Of a DNA stretch of 64,000 nt, positions 6,863-14,778 are shown piece after piece. The translations under genes were made by a program, and so were the position numbers. The stretch is from Treponema sp. UBA4267 (GTDB taxonomy: Bacteria; Spirochaetota; Spirochaetia; Treponematales; Treponemataceae), in assembly GCA_002395155.1 (NCBI GenBank), contig DGWD01000006.1:37060-101059 (forward strand), written 5' to 3'. The notes beneath the pieces were generated by a model that saw only the letters and a program-made list of their open reading frames with translations, was not told where the DNA came from and did not search any database. Position 1 is the stretch's first letter. The number at the start of each line of letters is the position of its first letter.

Positions 6863-9800
6863 ATGCCAGGCTTAAGTCAGCTTAAACAATTTAATAAAGA
6901 TCTCCTTGCAATCGGTGATGAAGTAACAATTCGTGCCGCAAGAGGGGAAAAACCAGTAGAAGTTCACATTCCAAAAGAAGTTGAAGATAAAAACGACTCC
7001 GAAGACTTTGTTCTTGGAATGCCTGAAATTGAAGCTGAAGTTGATAATTCTCCTGTTGATGAAGACCTTTCTGACTTAGCCGGTCTTGCAAATCCAGCAT
7101 CCACATCTTCGAATAATTCTACTGAGCCTAGTCCAACTTTTGAGGCTCCAGATTTAAGTGATTTATTAAATCCAATTGCAGTTTCTGATGAAGGTGGTTC
7201 TAGTTCATCTTCTGATATGCCGGATCTTTCAATGTTTGAGGATGCTCCTGTTGAAGAAGAAGAGGAAGTTGTTGAAGAAGAGCCTGAAGAAATTTCTGTA
7301 GCAGATATGGGGCTTGATGCTCTTTTGTCAGGGGCTGGCTTTGATGCTCCTGAAGAGGAAAGTGAACCAGATGTTGAAGAAGAGCCTTTACAGGAAAAAG
7401 ATTTCAAAGAAATTAGTGATTTAGATTCAGATATTGAAGATATTCCAGAAATGGATGAGGCGGAAGAAATTCCTGCTGCAGATGATGGTCTTAGCGAACT
7501 TGAAAGAGACTTACTGGCTTCTGAAGGAAATAATCCGTCATCTTCATCATCTAAAAGTGAAAGTTCAAAAACAAATCCTGGTGAGCCAAGTCTTGAAGAT
7601 TTACTTGGTAATTTGGATTTTGACACTCCTGCTGATAGTTCAAGTGATGGTGGAAATGTTTCTGAAAAATCTGCTGAAGATATTCCTTCGCTGGACGAAG
7701 ATTTGGGCGGAGCTTTAGACGAGTCTCTTCCTGCAGATGATATGCCTTCTTTGGATGAAGACATTCCTTCCCTTGACGAAGATATTCCTTCCTTGGATGA
7801 TAACATTCCATCTCTGGACGACGAATTTGGTTTAGATACACTTACAGCTTCTGATGAAAATTCAGCTCCTGCAGAAGAAAGTCCTGCTCCAGCTATGGCA
7901 GATGATATGCCTTCTTTGGACGAAAGTTCTCTTGACGCCCCAGCAGATAACATGCCTTCTTTGGACGATTTAGGTGGAGCTTTAGACGAGTCTCTTCCTG
8001 CAGATGATATGCCTTCTTTGGACGAAAGTTCTTTTGAAGCTCCAGCAGATGACATGCCTTCTTTGGATGAAAGTTCTCTTGACGCACCAGCAGATGATAC
8101 TGGAGCTGGTGCAGAAGGTTTAGATGACTTTTCGACCGAGGGTATGGATGAGTTTTCTACAGAAGGAATGGAAGACTTTTCTACAGATGGCCTTGATGAC
8201 CTTGGTTTAGATACACTTACAGCTTCTGACGAAAGTTCCGCTCCTGCAGAAGAAAGTCCTGCTCCAGCTATGGCAGATGATATGCCTTCTTTGGACGAAA
8301 GTTCTCTTGATGCCCCAGCAGATGACATTTCTTCTCTGGACGAAAGTCCTCTTGACGCCCCAGCAGATGATACTGGAGCTGGTGCAGAAGGTTTAGATGA
8401 CTTTTCGACCGAGGGTATGGATGAGTTTTCTACAGAAGGAATGGAAGACTTTTCTACAGACGGCCTGGATAATATAGATTTTGGTTCTGATCAGGCTGTT
8501 GAAGCTATTCCTGCAGAAAAGTCTGACGGTGGAGAAGAAAGTCCTGCCCCTGAATCATCTAATGCAGATTTGGGCGATATGGGAACTCCTGCTGACCTTT
8601 TCAATATGGATGATATTGATTTTGGCAGTTCAGACGCAACGGCTCCTGTTGATTTTAATGCCGAAGATGATATTCCTGATTATGGTGATATAGATGGCCT
8701 TGATTCTTCATCTGAAGATGAGGGAAGTGAAGACTTTGATGAAAACCAACCACTAGAAACTTTTGATACTTCTGAAATGGAAGGAATGGATTTTGGAATT
8801 CCTGACACAGATACTCAGTTAAATGGTGGAGCTGGTGACTTTGAGCTTGGAAATAACGATGACTTTGCAATGGAAGGGGAATTTGAAATTCCTGGATTCT
8901 CGGATGTTACAACTGCAAAGGAAGAAAAAAAGACAAAAACAAACTTAGCAAGTTCAAAGGATGCAAAGGGTAAAAAAGGAAAGAAGGGGCTTGATGAACC
9001 TGATTTTAACGAGGCTGAAGAAGCAGAAAATCTGCCACCAAATACACTTAGCGATTCTCAGTATAAGAAGTTCCTCAAGAATCTTTCAGAATATCCATTA
9101 AATGTTCGTCTTGCTTTTGAAGATTTAATTGTGCAGGATGAATTTACAGATGATGCTGAATTTGAAGTAATTGAAAAAATCTTAAATAAAGCTCCAGCCA
9201 GACAGGTTGCAAGTATGCTGGAGAAGATGCTTGATACTTCTATCCCTGTTCCACGTGATTTTGAACACCGAACAGCAGAGGAATATGAGGCATATAAAAA
9301 ATCGCTCTCTTATCAGCTTAGAAACAAAATTATTCCTGGTTTAATTGTAGGAGTTGCAGTTCTTCTGGTTGGATGGGGAATTTTCAATTTCTCTAAAAAC
9401 TGTATTTATAAGCCATTAAAGGCAAATAAACTTTATAAACAGGGCTATGCTTTGTTGCAGGCTGACGAATATCCTCAATCAGAAATGAGATTTGAGGAAG
9501 CTGTTTCTTATAGAATAAATAAAAAATGGTTCTTCAATTATGCTCGTGGTTACCGTGAACACAAACAATACCAGAGAGCAGGTGCAATGTATCAGCGTAT
9601 TTTGAATTACTTTAAGCACGATAAGGCTGCTGGTCTTGAATATGCTGATATGGAATTAAATGATCTTGCAAATTATGAAAAGGCTGAAGAAATTGTTAGA
9701 CGTCAAGTTTTGGATTACCATATTAATGATGCAGATGGAATTTTAAAACTTGGTGATATTTTCCTGGAGTGGGGTACAGAAAAAGATCCTGCAAAACTTG

Positions 9801-11014
9801 AAAATGCCCGTGAACAATACGCAACCTTAATCCAGCTTTATAAGGCTAATGATTTGTATCTTTCAAGAATGATGCGTTACTTTATCCGTACTGATAATTT
9901 GAGAAACGTTATTCAGATGCAGAAAACTTTTGAACCTAGAGAAAAATCTCTTTGTTCAGATGATTGGGCTGAGTTGAGCGGATACTTACTTGATAAATAC
10001 TATGGACCTTTGGCTCCATCTGAAGAATATTTGCGATATGAAATTGAAGGTCTGCGTGGTCTTTTGCTCAGAGCTGTAAAAACTGGACCTTCAAATCCTA
10101 TTGCTTACTATAATTTGGCAAAATACTTTATCAATTCTGGCGAAAATGGTTCTGTAGAAAATACTCTTCAGAATGCGATTGAATGTTTTAATACAGTTCC
10201 TTCTATGAAGAAGAGGGATATTTACAAATATATTGATTCTTACCGATTGCTTGGTGAACACTACATCGAAACTACTGATTATTTGCAGGCTCAGGAACAG
10301 TTTGCAGAAGGTATTTCTTTGTATACAACAGAGCGTGATAATGCCGGCTTTGAAGGTACTCCTGAAATTGGAAAACTCTATGAAGATATGGCAAATATCA
10401 AGTATTCTGTTTCTGGAGATTATGATGAAGCTCTTCAGAATTATAAATATTCTGTTGAACTTGAAAACGACAGTCCTTCTATCAGATATAGAATTGGTTA
10501 TATTCAGTATAAAAATAAAAACTATGCAGAAGCACTTGGTTCTTTCATGAAATCGGGTGATGGTAATGTTAAGGAAAGGAATCTTCTTCTTGCAATGGCA
10601 AATACTCTTTCTTTACGTGGCGATGATTATGCGGCTCAGGGTTACTATAATCAGCTTATTGATAATCTTGATAGTGAAATTGCAAAACGTGGAATGGTAT
10701 TCCCTCAGACAAGTGTAAAGGATTATGATGTTGTAAATACTTACTTGTCTGCGGCAAATAATTATGGTGTAACTCTTTATAGACTTGCAAAACGAACTGG
10801 AAACAGTAATTTGAATGCTCAGGCTATTGTTCAGTTCCAGCAGTCTCTTAGGGCTTGGGATGCTTTGACTCGAAATCAGGATACTTTAGTTCGTCTTCCA
10901 GGAAGTAATCTTGCTGAACAGAATATTCAGTATATTACACATCCAATGCCAGAATTTGAACCTGCAATTTACACTGATATTGCAAAGAACCTGACTGATA
11001 ATGAAAACTTTTAA
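6863..11014 (+). CDS. Large TPR membrane protein, probable periplasmic flagellar collar protein (FlcA-like)
   Basis: The 1383-residue product has three parts. Residues 1-~760 are acidic and low-complexity, with a conserved-looking start (PGLSQLKQFNKDLLAIGDE) and many copies of PSLDE and APAD motifs. A single membrane segment lies at about 823-845 (IIPGLIVGVAVLLVGWGIF). The rest, ~850-1340, is made of helical TPR-like repeats (for example YKQGYALLQADEYPQSEMRFEEAV and YADMELNDLANYEKAEEI regions). This order, and the N-terminal segment, recall the spirochaete flagellar collar protein FlcA, which anchors periplasmic stator complexes; that link is inference from memory. No flagellar genes lie beside it. 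The acidic part contains long DNA duplications (see repeat entry). Confidence 0.6.
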   Translation: MPGLSQLKQFNKDLLAIGDEVTIRAARGEKPVEVHIPKEVEDKNDSEDFVLGMPEIEAEVDNSPVDEDLSDLAGLANPASTSSNNSTEPSPTFEAPDLSDLLNPIAVSDEGGSSSSSDMPDLSMFEDAPVEEEEEVVEEEPEEISVADMGLDALLSGAGFDAPEEESEPDVEEEPLQEKDFKEISDLDSDIEDIPEMDEAEEIPAADDGLSELERDLLASEGNNPSSSSSKSESSKTNPGEPSLEDLLGNLDFDTPADSSSDGGNVSEKSAEDIPSLDEDLGGALDESLPADDMPSLDEDIPSLDEDIPSLDDNIPSLDDEFGLDTLTASDENSAPAEESPAPAMADDMPSLDESSLDAPADNMPSLDDLGGALDESLPADDMPSLDESSFEAPADDMPSLDESSLDAPADDTGAGAEGLDDFSTEGMDEFSTEGMEDFSTDGLDDLGLDTLTASDESSAPAEESPAPAMADDMPSLDESSLDAPADDISSLDESPLDAPADDTGAGAEGLDDFSTEGMDEFSTEGMEDFSTDGLDNIDFGSDQAVEAIPAEKSDGGEESPAPESSNADLGDMGTPADLFNMDDIDFGSSDATAPVDFNAEDDIPDYGDIDGLDSSSEDEGSEDFDENQPLETFDTSEMEGMDFGIPDTDTQLNGGAGDFELGNNDDFAMEGEFEIPGFSDVTTAKEEKKTKTNLASSKDAKGKKGKKGLDEPDFNEAEEAENLPPNTLSDSQYKKFLKNLSEYPLNVRLAFEDLIVQDEFTDDAEFEVIEKILNKAPARQVASMLEKMLDTSIPVPRDFEHRTAEEYEAYKKSLSYQLRNKIIPGLIVGVAVLLVGWGIFNFSKNCIYKPLKANKLYKQGYALLQADEYPQSEMRFEEAVSYRINKKWFFNYARGYREHKQYQRAGAMYQRILNYFKHDKAAGLEYADMELNDLANYEKAEEIVRRQVLDYHINDADGILKLGDIFLEWGTEKDPAKLENAREQYATLIQLYKANDLYLSRMMRYFIRTDNLRNVIQMQKTFEPREKSLCSDDWAELSGYLLDKYYGPLAPSEEYLRYEIEGLRGLLLRAVKTGPSNPIAYYNLAKYFINSGENGSVENTLQNAIECFNTVPSMKKRDIYKYIDSYRLLGEHYIETTDYLQAQEQFAEGISLYTTERDNAGFEGTPEIGKLYEDMANIKYSVSGDYDEALQNYKYSVELENDSPSIRYRIGYIQYKNKNYAEALGSFMKSGDGNVKERNLLLAMANTLSLRGDDYAAQGYYNQLIDNLDSEIAKRGMVFPQTSVKDYDVVNTYLSAANNYGVTLYRLAKRTGNSNLNAQAIVQFQQSLRAWDALTRNQDTLVRLPGSNLAEQNIQYITHPMPEFEPAIYTDIAKNLTDNENF
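7831..8466 (+). repeat. In-frame internal duplications in the acidic region of the FlcA-like gene
   Basis: Two overlapping duplications keep the frame. A ~98-base block starting at 8098 recurs at 8371 (offset 273 bases, 91 codons) almost unchanged. A ~115-base block starting at 7831 recurs at 8206 (offset 375 bases, 125 codons). Shorter PSLDE-type units fill the rest of 7680-8340. Near identity points to recent slippage or recombination. Confidence 0.85.
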
Positions 11015-11036
11015 TGTGAATTAGAAAAGAGGATTT

Positions 11037-11660
11037 ATGCAGATAGATATAAATAGAGGGATACTTGCAAGACAGAGACTCAACTATATCTTTAAGGAAC
11101 TTTTTAGAAAGTCAATTCACATTTGTTCTAGTTTTGTACCTTTTTTTTTGGGTATTGCATATTGGCCGGTGATTGCGGGTCTGGTTATTCTTGTTTCTTT
11201 TTATTCTGTTTGTGAATTTTTACGTTTAAAAGGAAAGACTATTCCTCTTATTTCGAAGATAACAGAAATTGCGGCCAGAAAACGTGATGAAAATAAATTT
11301 GTTCTGGGGCCGGTAACTCTAGTTTTTGGTATTTTACTGGCAGCTCTTTTTCTTCCATTGGATTGTGCAAGGGTTGGAATTTTTGCCCTTTCATTTGGAG
11401 ATGGATTTGCAAGTCTTGGTGGAAAATTTATTGGAAAAATAACAATCCCTGGTGCTCATGGAAAAACTGTGGCAGGTAGTCTTACTTGTTTTACCGCTGT
11501 TTTTATAGCTACTTTCTGCTGTTGTCATTTGTGCCTTGTTAGTTTATTAGTAGCTATTTTTGCCATGCTTATAGAAGTTTTACCACTGGCCGATTTTGAT
11601 AATCTTTTAATTCCAATTTCTATCGGTTTTATTTTTAAGATTTTGACAGGCCTTTTGTAA
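11037..11660 (+). CDS. Diacylglycerol/polyprenol kinase-like or phosphatidate cytidylyltransferase-like membrane protein
   Basis: The 207-residue product has about six hydrophobic segments and the pattern SFGDGFASLGGKFIGKITIPG...GKTVAGSLTCF, which is the CTP-binding-type signature of the SEC59/VTE5/dolichol kinase superfamily, often annotated as phosphatidate cytidylyltransferase. Such enzymes phosphorylate lipid alcohols or activate phosphatidate in the inner membrane. The short length fits small bacterial polyprenol/diacylglycerol kinases better than CdsA. It starts 22 bases after the FlcA-like gene with an AGAGGA ribosome binding site and is likely co-transcribed. The exact substrate cannot be told. 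Confidence 0.6.
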   Translation: MQIDINRGILARQRLNYIFKELFRKSIHICSSFVPFFLGIAYWPVIAGLVILVSFYSVCEFLRLKGKTIPLISKITEIAARKRDENKFVLGPVTLVFGILLAALFLPLDCARVGIFALSFGDGFASLGGKFIGKITIPGAHGKTVAGSLTCFTAVFIATFCCCHLCLVSLLVAIFAMLIEVLPLADFDNLLIPISIGFIFKILTGLL

Positions 11661-11697
11661 GTTCTTAATCGGCAATTCTTTATCTTAATCCTTTATC

Positions 11698-12585
11698 TTA
11701 ATCAATCCATAAATAATGATTATGAACTTCAGAAAGGTAAAACCAGGTTCCTGTTCCTAAAATTAATGGTCCAGCAATGGTTGAAAGAATGGAATAAGAA
11801 TTAAAAACAATTGAATATCCAATACAAATTAAAGTAAAACCAATAGCCATTTTAAGTTTATATTCATTTTTGAGACTTGTTATAAAAATGGTAACGCTTG
11901 AAGCAAGACAAACAAAGAAAGATAAAACTCTAATCAGCCTTGTGTAACCGTAAGATAAGCAGAAGTTTGGATATATAATTGTATTATTTGTTGGAATAAA
12001 AATTGAAAAGAAGAGGGCCGTCATAATAAGGAGCAGGATATTGTAGTTAACGTTTTGTTTTAGCTCATCTGAACTTAAAACTGTTGTTCCAAATAGTGCC
12101 AGAGGGGCAAGTAGTCTTGCAAAAAGGGTTAAATTACCTAGCTTAATCAAAAATTCTGAATATGTGTCTGAAATTTTAAATAGTGGAATTAGTATTCTTG
12201 AAGTGTCAAAAAGGCAGGCAAGAAGAAAGATGAGAAAAAAGAGCATGTTGTTGGCCTGGGTTTTTTCAAAACTTCTGCAAATCATAAAAGAAGTAAAAAT
12301 TACGTAAAAATATTGAAGAAAAATTGAAATAAAAACGCATTTTGAATTATAGGCTAGTAAAAAAAGCTTACTTGTATCTTTAAGATATACATTTGGACAA
12401 CTTAATTTTCCTGTAAGAACTTGGAAAACGAAAGTTAAAAGGCTTAGAACAAAAAAGAATGTTGTTGTAATAGAAAAAATTAAGGTAATTCGGTTCCTGG
12501 CTTTAATTGTCATATTTAAAAGATACCGATTAGATAAATAATAGTAAAGACTTGAAAAATAAAACCGAAAATTAAGTAATGACAA
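11698..12585 (-). CDS. Integral membrane protein of unknown function
   Basis: I do not recognise this 295-residue protein. It has about seven hydrophobic helices, few charges in between and a short polar N-terminus; an internal start at the MTIKARNR methionine (~24 residues in) would also give a well-formed first helix, so the start is uncertain. The topology looks like the 7-TM sensor input region of bacterial signalling proteins, but no output domain follows. It is divergent from the gene at 12649 with only about 60 bases between them, and convergent with 11037-11660. No motif supports a more precise call. Confidence 0.6.
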   Translation of the reverse strand: MSLLNFRFYFSSLYYYLSNRYLLNMTIKARNRITLIFSITTTFFFVLSLLTFVFQVLTGKLSCPNVYLKDTSKLFLLAYNSKCVFISIFLQYFYVIFTSFMICRSFEKTQANNMLFFLIFLLACLFDTSRILIPLFKISDTYSEFLIKLGNLTLFARLLAPLALFGTTVLSSDELKQNVNYNILLLIMTALFFSIFIPTNNTIIYPNFCLSYGYTRLIRVLSFFVCLASSVTIFITSLKNEYKLKMAIGFTLICIGYSIVFNSYSILSTIAGPLILGTGTWFYLSEVHNHYLWID

Positions 12586-12648
12586 AATTTTTTGTCTTTA
12601 AAGCTTGTCGCTATGGCGGAGTTTTAGGGTGTTTTTATGGGAGGAATC

Positions 12649-13353
12649 ATGAAAAAGACTCTTGTTTGTTCTTTACTTTTAGTATTTGGATTTACAGCTT
12701 TATTCGCAGGAGATGTTGCAACTTTTGTTGATAAGGGTTTTACAAGTGACGGTAAATATTACGTTTTCGGACAGTACGGTAAAACAGATAAGAAATTTCA
12801 GGGCTGGGCAGAAATTTATCAGGTAGATATTGCTGCTAATGATTATGTTGATAAGGGAATTTTTAAGACAAAGCCTTCTGCTGTTACTGCTGATAAAAAT
12901 GGCCGTGATGTTTACGAAGCTTTGGAAGCAAAGAGTTTCTACTATTTTAAGAATTATAAAACTGAAACAGCAAATCCTGATCAGGTACTCTATATTTTGG
13001 ATGATGTAAATAAAACTGGCAGTGATGAAATTGTATTCAAAGATTTCCGTGGTTCTGAAATTGAAAATCCAAATACTTATAATATTCAGCTGGTTTCTAC
13101 TGTAAAGGGGTCTGGTAAGAATTGTAAATCATCATTCTATATCAACGTTGTTAAAAAGGATGCAGAAGGAAATATTCTTGCTAACCATAAAGTTGGTTCT
13201 CCATCTATTGAAAGAAAAGGTGTAACAAATTATAAAATTGAACGTATTTTCTGCGATAAGTCTGAAAAGAATTTGATTTTTGTAATTGAAAAGATGCTTG
13301 AAGATGATACAGGAACTTCTATTCGTTATATGGTAGAAGCTGCTCAGTTCTAA
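12649..13353 (+). CDS. Secreted protein, DUF2259-like
   Basis: The product (234 residues from the ATG at 12649, which follows a GGGAGG ribosome binding site; an upstream in-frame ATG at 12637 is less likely because that site lies inside it) has a classical signal peptide (KKTLVCSLLLVFGFTALFAG). The mature part begins VATFVDKGFTSDGKYYVFGQYGKTD and resembles the DUF2259 family of predicted secreted proteins known from treponemes; the assignment is from memory. The function of the family is unknown; the beta-rich pattern suggests a periplasmic or outer-membrane-associated protein. A terminator and dispersed repeat copy B follow. Confidence 0.55.
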   Translation: MKKTLVCSLLLVFGFTALFAGDVATFVDKGFTSDGKYYVFGQYGKTDKKFQGWAEIYQVDIAANDYVDKGIFKTKPSAVTADKNGRDVYEALEAKSFYYFKNYKTETANPDQVLYILDDVNKTGSDEIVFKDFRGSEIENPNTYNIQLVSTVKGSGKNCKSSFYINVVKKDAEGNILANHKVGSPSIERKGVTNYKIERIFCDKSEKNLIFVIEKMLEDDTGTSIRYMVEAAQF

Positions 13354-13420
13354 AAAAAATAAAAAAAATGCTGATTTTTTGGTAAAAATCGTCAAATTGA
13401 ATCTATATTAAGTATGGAAG

Positions 13421-13453
13421 AAAACACGAATCTTTTAGGTTCGTGTTTTTTTA
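13421..13453 (+). terminator. Intrinsic terminator after the DUF2259-like gene
   Basis: AACACGAA (13423-13430) pairs with TTCGTGTT (13440-13447) and runs into a T-tract. Dispersed repeat copy B begins three bases behind the T-tract. Confidence 0.85.
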
Positions 13454-13455
13454 TT

Positions 13456-13528
13456 GAGGGTTTATTACAAAACCATCAAAACGGCGAAGTCAAGGCTTTA
13501 AGCGTGAGCGTGCCTTGACTCGACGTAT
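13456..13528 (+). repeat. Dispersed two-hairpin repeat, copy B
   Basis: Same element as copies A and C, in + orientation, directly behind a terminator. The GTCAAGGC...GCCTTGAC hairpin is intact, but the first hairpin is decayed (AGGGTTTATTACAAAACCAT instead of a full complement). Confidence 0.8.
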
Positions 13529-13567
13529 GTCTTATTTTGAGAATTAAAACTTAGTATGGAGGAAGTA

Positions 13568-14710
13568 ATGAAAAAAAAGATTTTTGAAGCTGGGCGTATC
13601 CTTTTGGAAGCTGTTTTGATTGCTGCTTTAACGTTATTGGGAGTTGTGCCTTTTTCTTGTAAGGTTTCGGCAGAGGGAATTGAAATTATTGGAGGGGATT
13701 ATACTGCTCCTGTGATTGAAGCTGTCAATGTTATTGATGAAGAAACTGTAATTATGGAGTTTTCTGATTCTGTAAAAATGAGAAATGTTGTTGTTTCTCC
13801 TTGCATTCCTGCTATTTCTGATTCAAGTAATCATTCGCAAACGGAAGATTTGTCTCCTTCTCTTGCGGCCGCATCTGGATTGTATGGAAAACTTCCTGTT
13901 CAAGTTTCGTCTTCTGAGGATTTCAAATCGATAACTTTTAATCTTGGTGAAAAAACAAAAATTGGGAAAGGTTATGAAATTTTTGGAACCGTTGAAGATA
14001 AAATTGGAAACACCCTAACTTTTTGTGTTCCTTTTACTGGTTTTAATTCTCATTTTCCAAAAATGATTATTACTGAAGTTTTAATTAAGTATGGAAAAGG
14101 AAGTTCAAACGGGCAGACAATTTATCGGGGAGAATACGTAGAACTTATGGTAATAGAAGGTGGAAATCTTGCTGGTTTGGAAATTTTTTCCGCTGCGGAT
14201 GGAGATTCCAAAAAATATTCTTTTCCACCAATTGAAGTTAGCAAAGGCGAAATTCTTTTGGTACATTTGCGAACGATTGGAGACGGCTGTATTAGCGAAG
14301 AGGGAGATGACCTGGATCTTGCCACTGCTCCTCATTCAAGAAATGGAATTAGGGATTTGTGGTTGGATACAAGTCTTGCTCATTTCAATGATTCTTCCGA
14401 TGTAATACTTCTTAGGAATTCTGTAGATAATACTGTAATTGATGGTTTAATGTATGCAGCAGATGAAGCTACTGAATGGAAGTCTTCTGTTGCGGAGTAT
14501 GCACAAGTACTGGTTGATGCAGGAATTTATTCTTCCCCAGATATTTCGGGAGCCTCATCATCAAAAGGTTGTACACCACAGAAATCTTTGACTAGGGATG
14601 AAATGGATGTTCTTTATAATAGAATTGTCGATGGAGAAGAAATTGAACTGCCTTTAATCAGCGATGAAGATTCCTGGATAGTTGTACCAGCAAGTCCTGG
14701 TCTTATTTAA
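13568..14710 (+). CDS. Secreted or lipid-anchored protein with Ig-like and lamin-tail-like domains
   Basis: About 380 residues from the ATG at 13568, chosen because GGAGGA lies six bases upstream (the ATG at 13556 has no such site). A hydrophobic leader ends in VVPFSC, a relaxed spirochaetal lipobox candidate. Residues ~45-150 (TAPVIEAVNVIDEETVIMEFS...) look like an SbsA-type Ig-like domain. Residues ~170-330 (MIITEVLIKYG...GEYVELMVIEGGNLAGLEIFSA) resemble the lamin tail domain found in many exported bacterial proteins. Function is unknown; a surface or envelope role is inferred. No operon partner: it lies between a dispersed repeat and the U32 promoter. Confidence 0.5.
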   Translation: MKKKIFEAGRILLEAVLIAALTLLGVVPFSCKVSAEGIEIIGGDYTAPVIEAVNVIDEETVIMEFSDSVKMRNVVVSPCIPAISDSSNHSQTEDLSPSLAAASGLYGKLPVQVSSSEDFKSITFNLGEKTKIGKGYEIFGTVEDKIGNTLTFCVPFTGFNSHFPKMIITEVLIKYGKGSSNGQTIYRGEYVELMVIEGGNLAGLEIFSAADGDSKKYSFPPIEVSKGEILLVHLRTIGDGCISEEGDDLDLATAPHSRNGIRDLWLDTSLAHFNDSSDVILLRNSVDNTVIDGLMYAADEATEWKSSVAEYAQVLVDAGIYSSPDISGASSSKGCTPQKSLTRDEMDVLYNRIVDGEEIELPLISDEDSWIVVPASPGLI

Positions 14711-14734
14711 GAGGAGTTTTACACTATCTTTTAT

Positions 14735-14763
14735 TTGACTTACTTTTACAAGGTTTGTATTTA
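14735..14763 (+). promoter_or_regulatory. Candidate promoter of the U32 gene
   Basis: TTGACT (14735-14740), 17 bases, TATTTA (14758-14763). The start codon at 14779 is 15 bases past the -10 box, leaving a leader of about nine bases with no Shine-Dalgarno sequence. Confidence 0.5.
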
Positions 14764-14778
14764 TGTTAAACTGTAAAA

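Noticed and set aside
6964..8328. Long (454-codon) minus-strand open frame rich in Ser inside the FlcA-like gene
   Set aside because: It is the antisense image of the repetitive acidic coding region; low-complexity Asp/Glu/Ser codons leave the opposite strand free of stops. No ribosome site or promoter.
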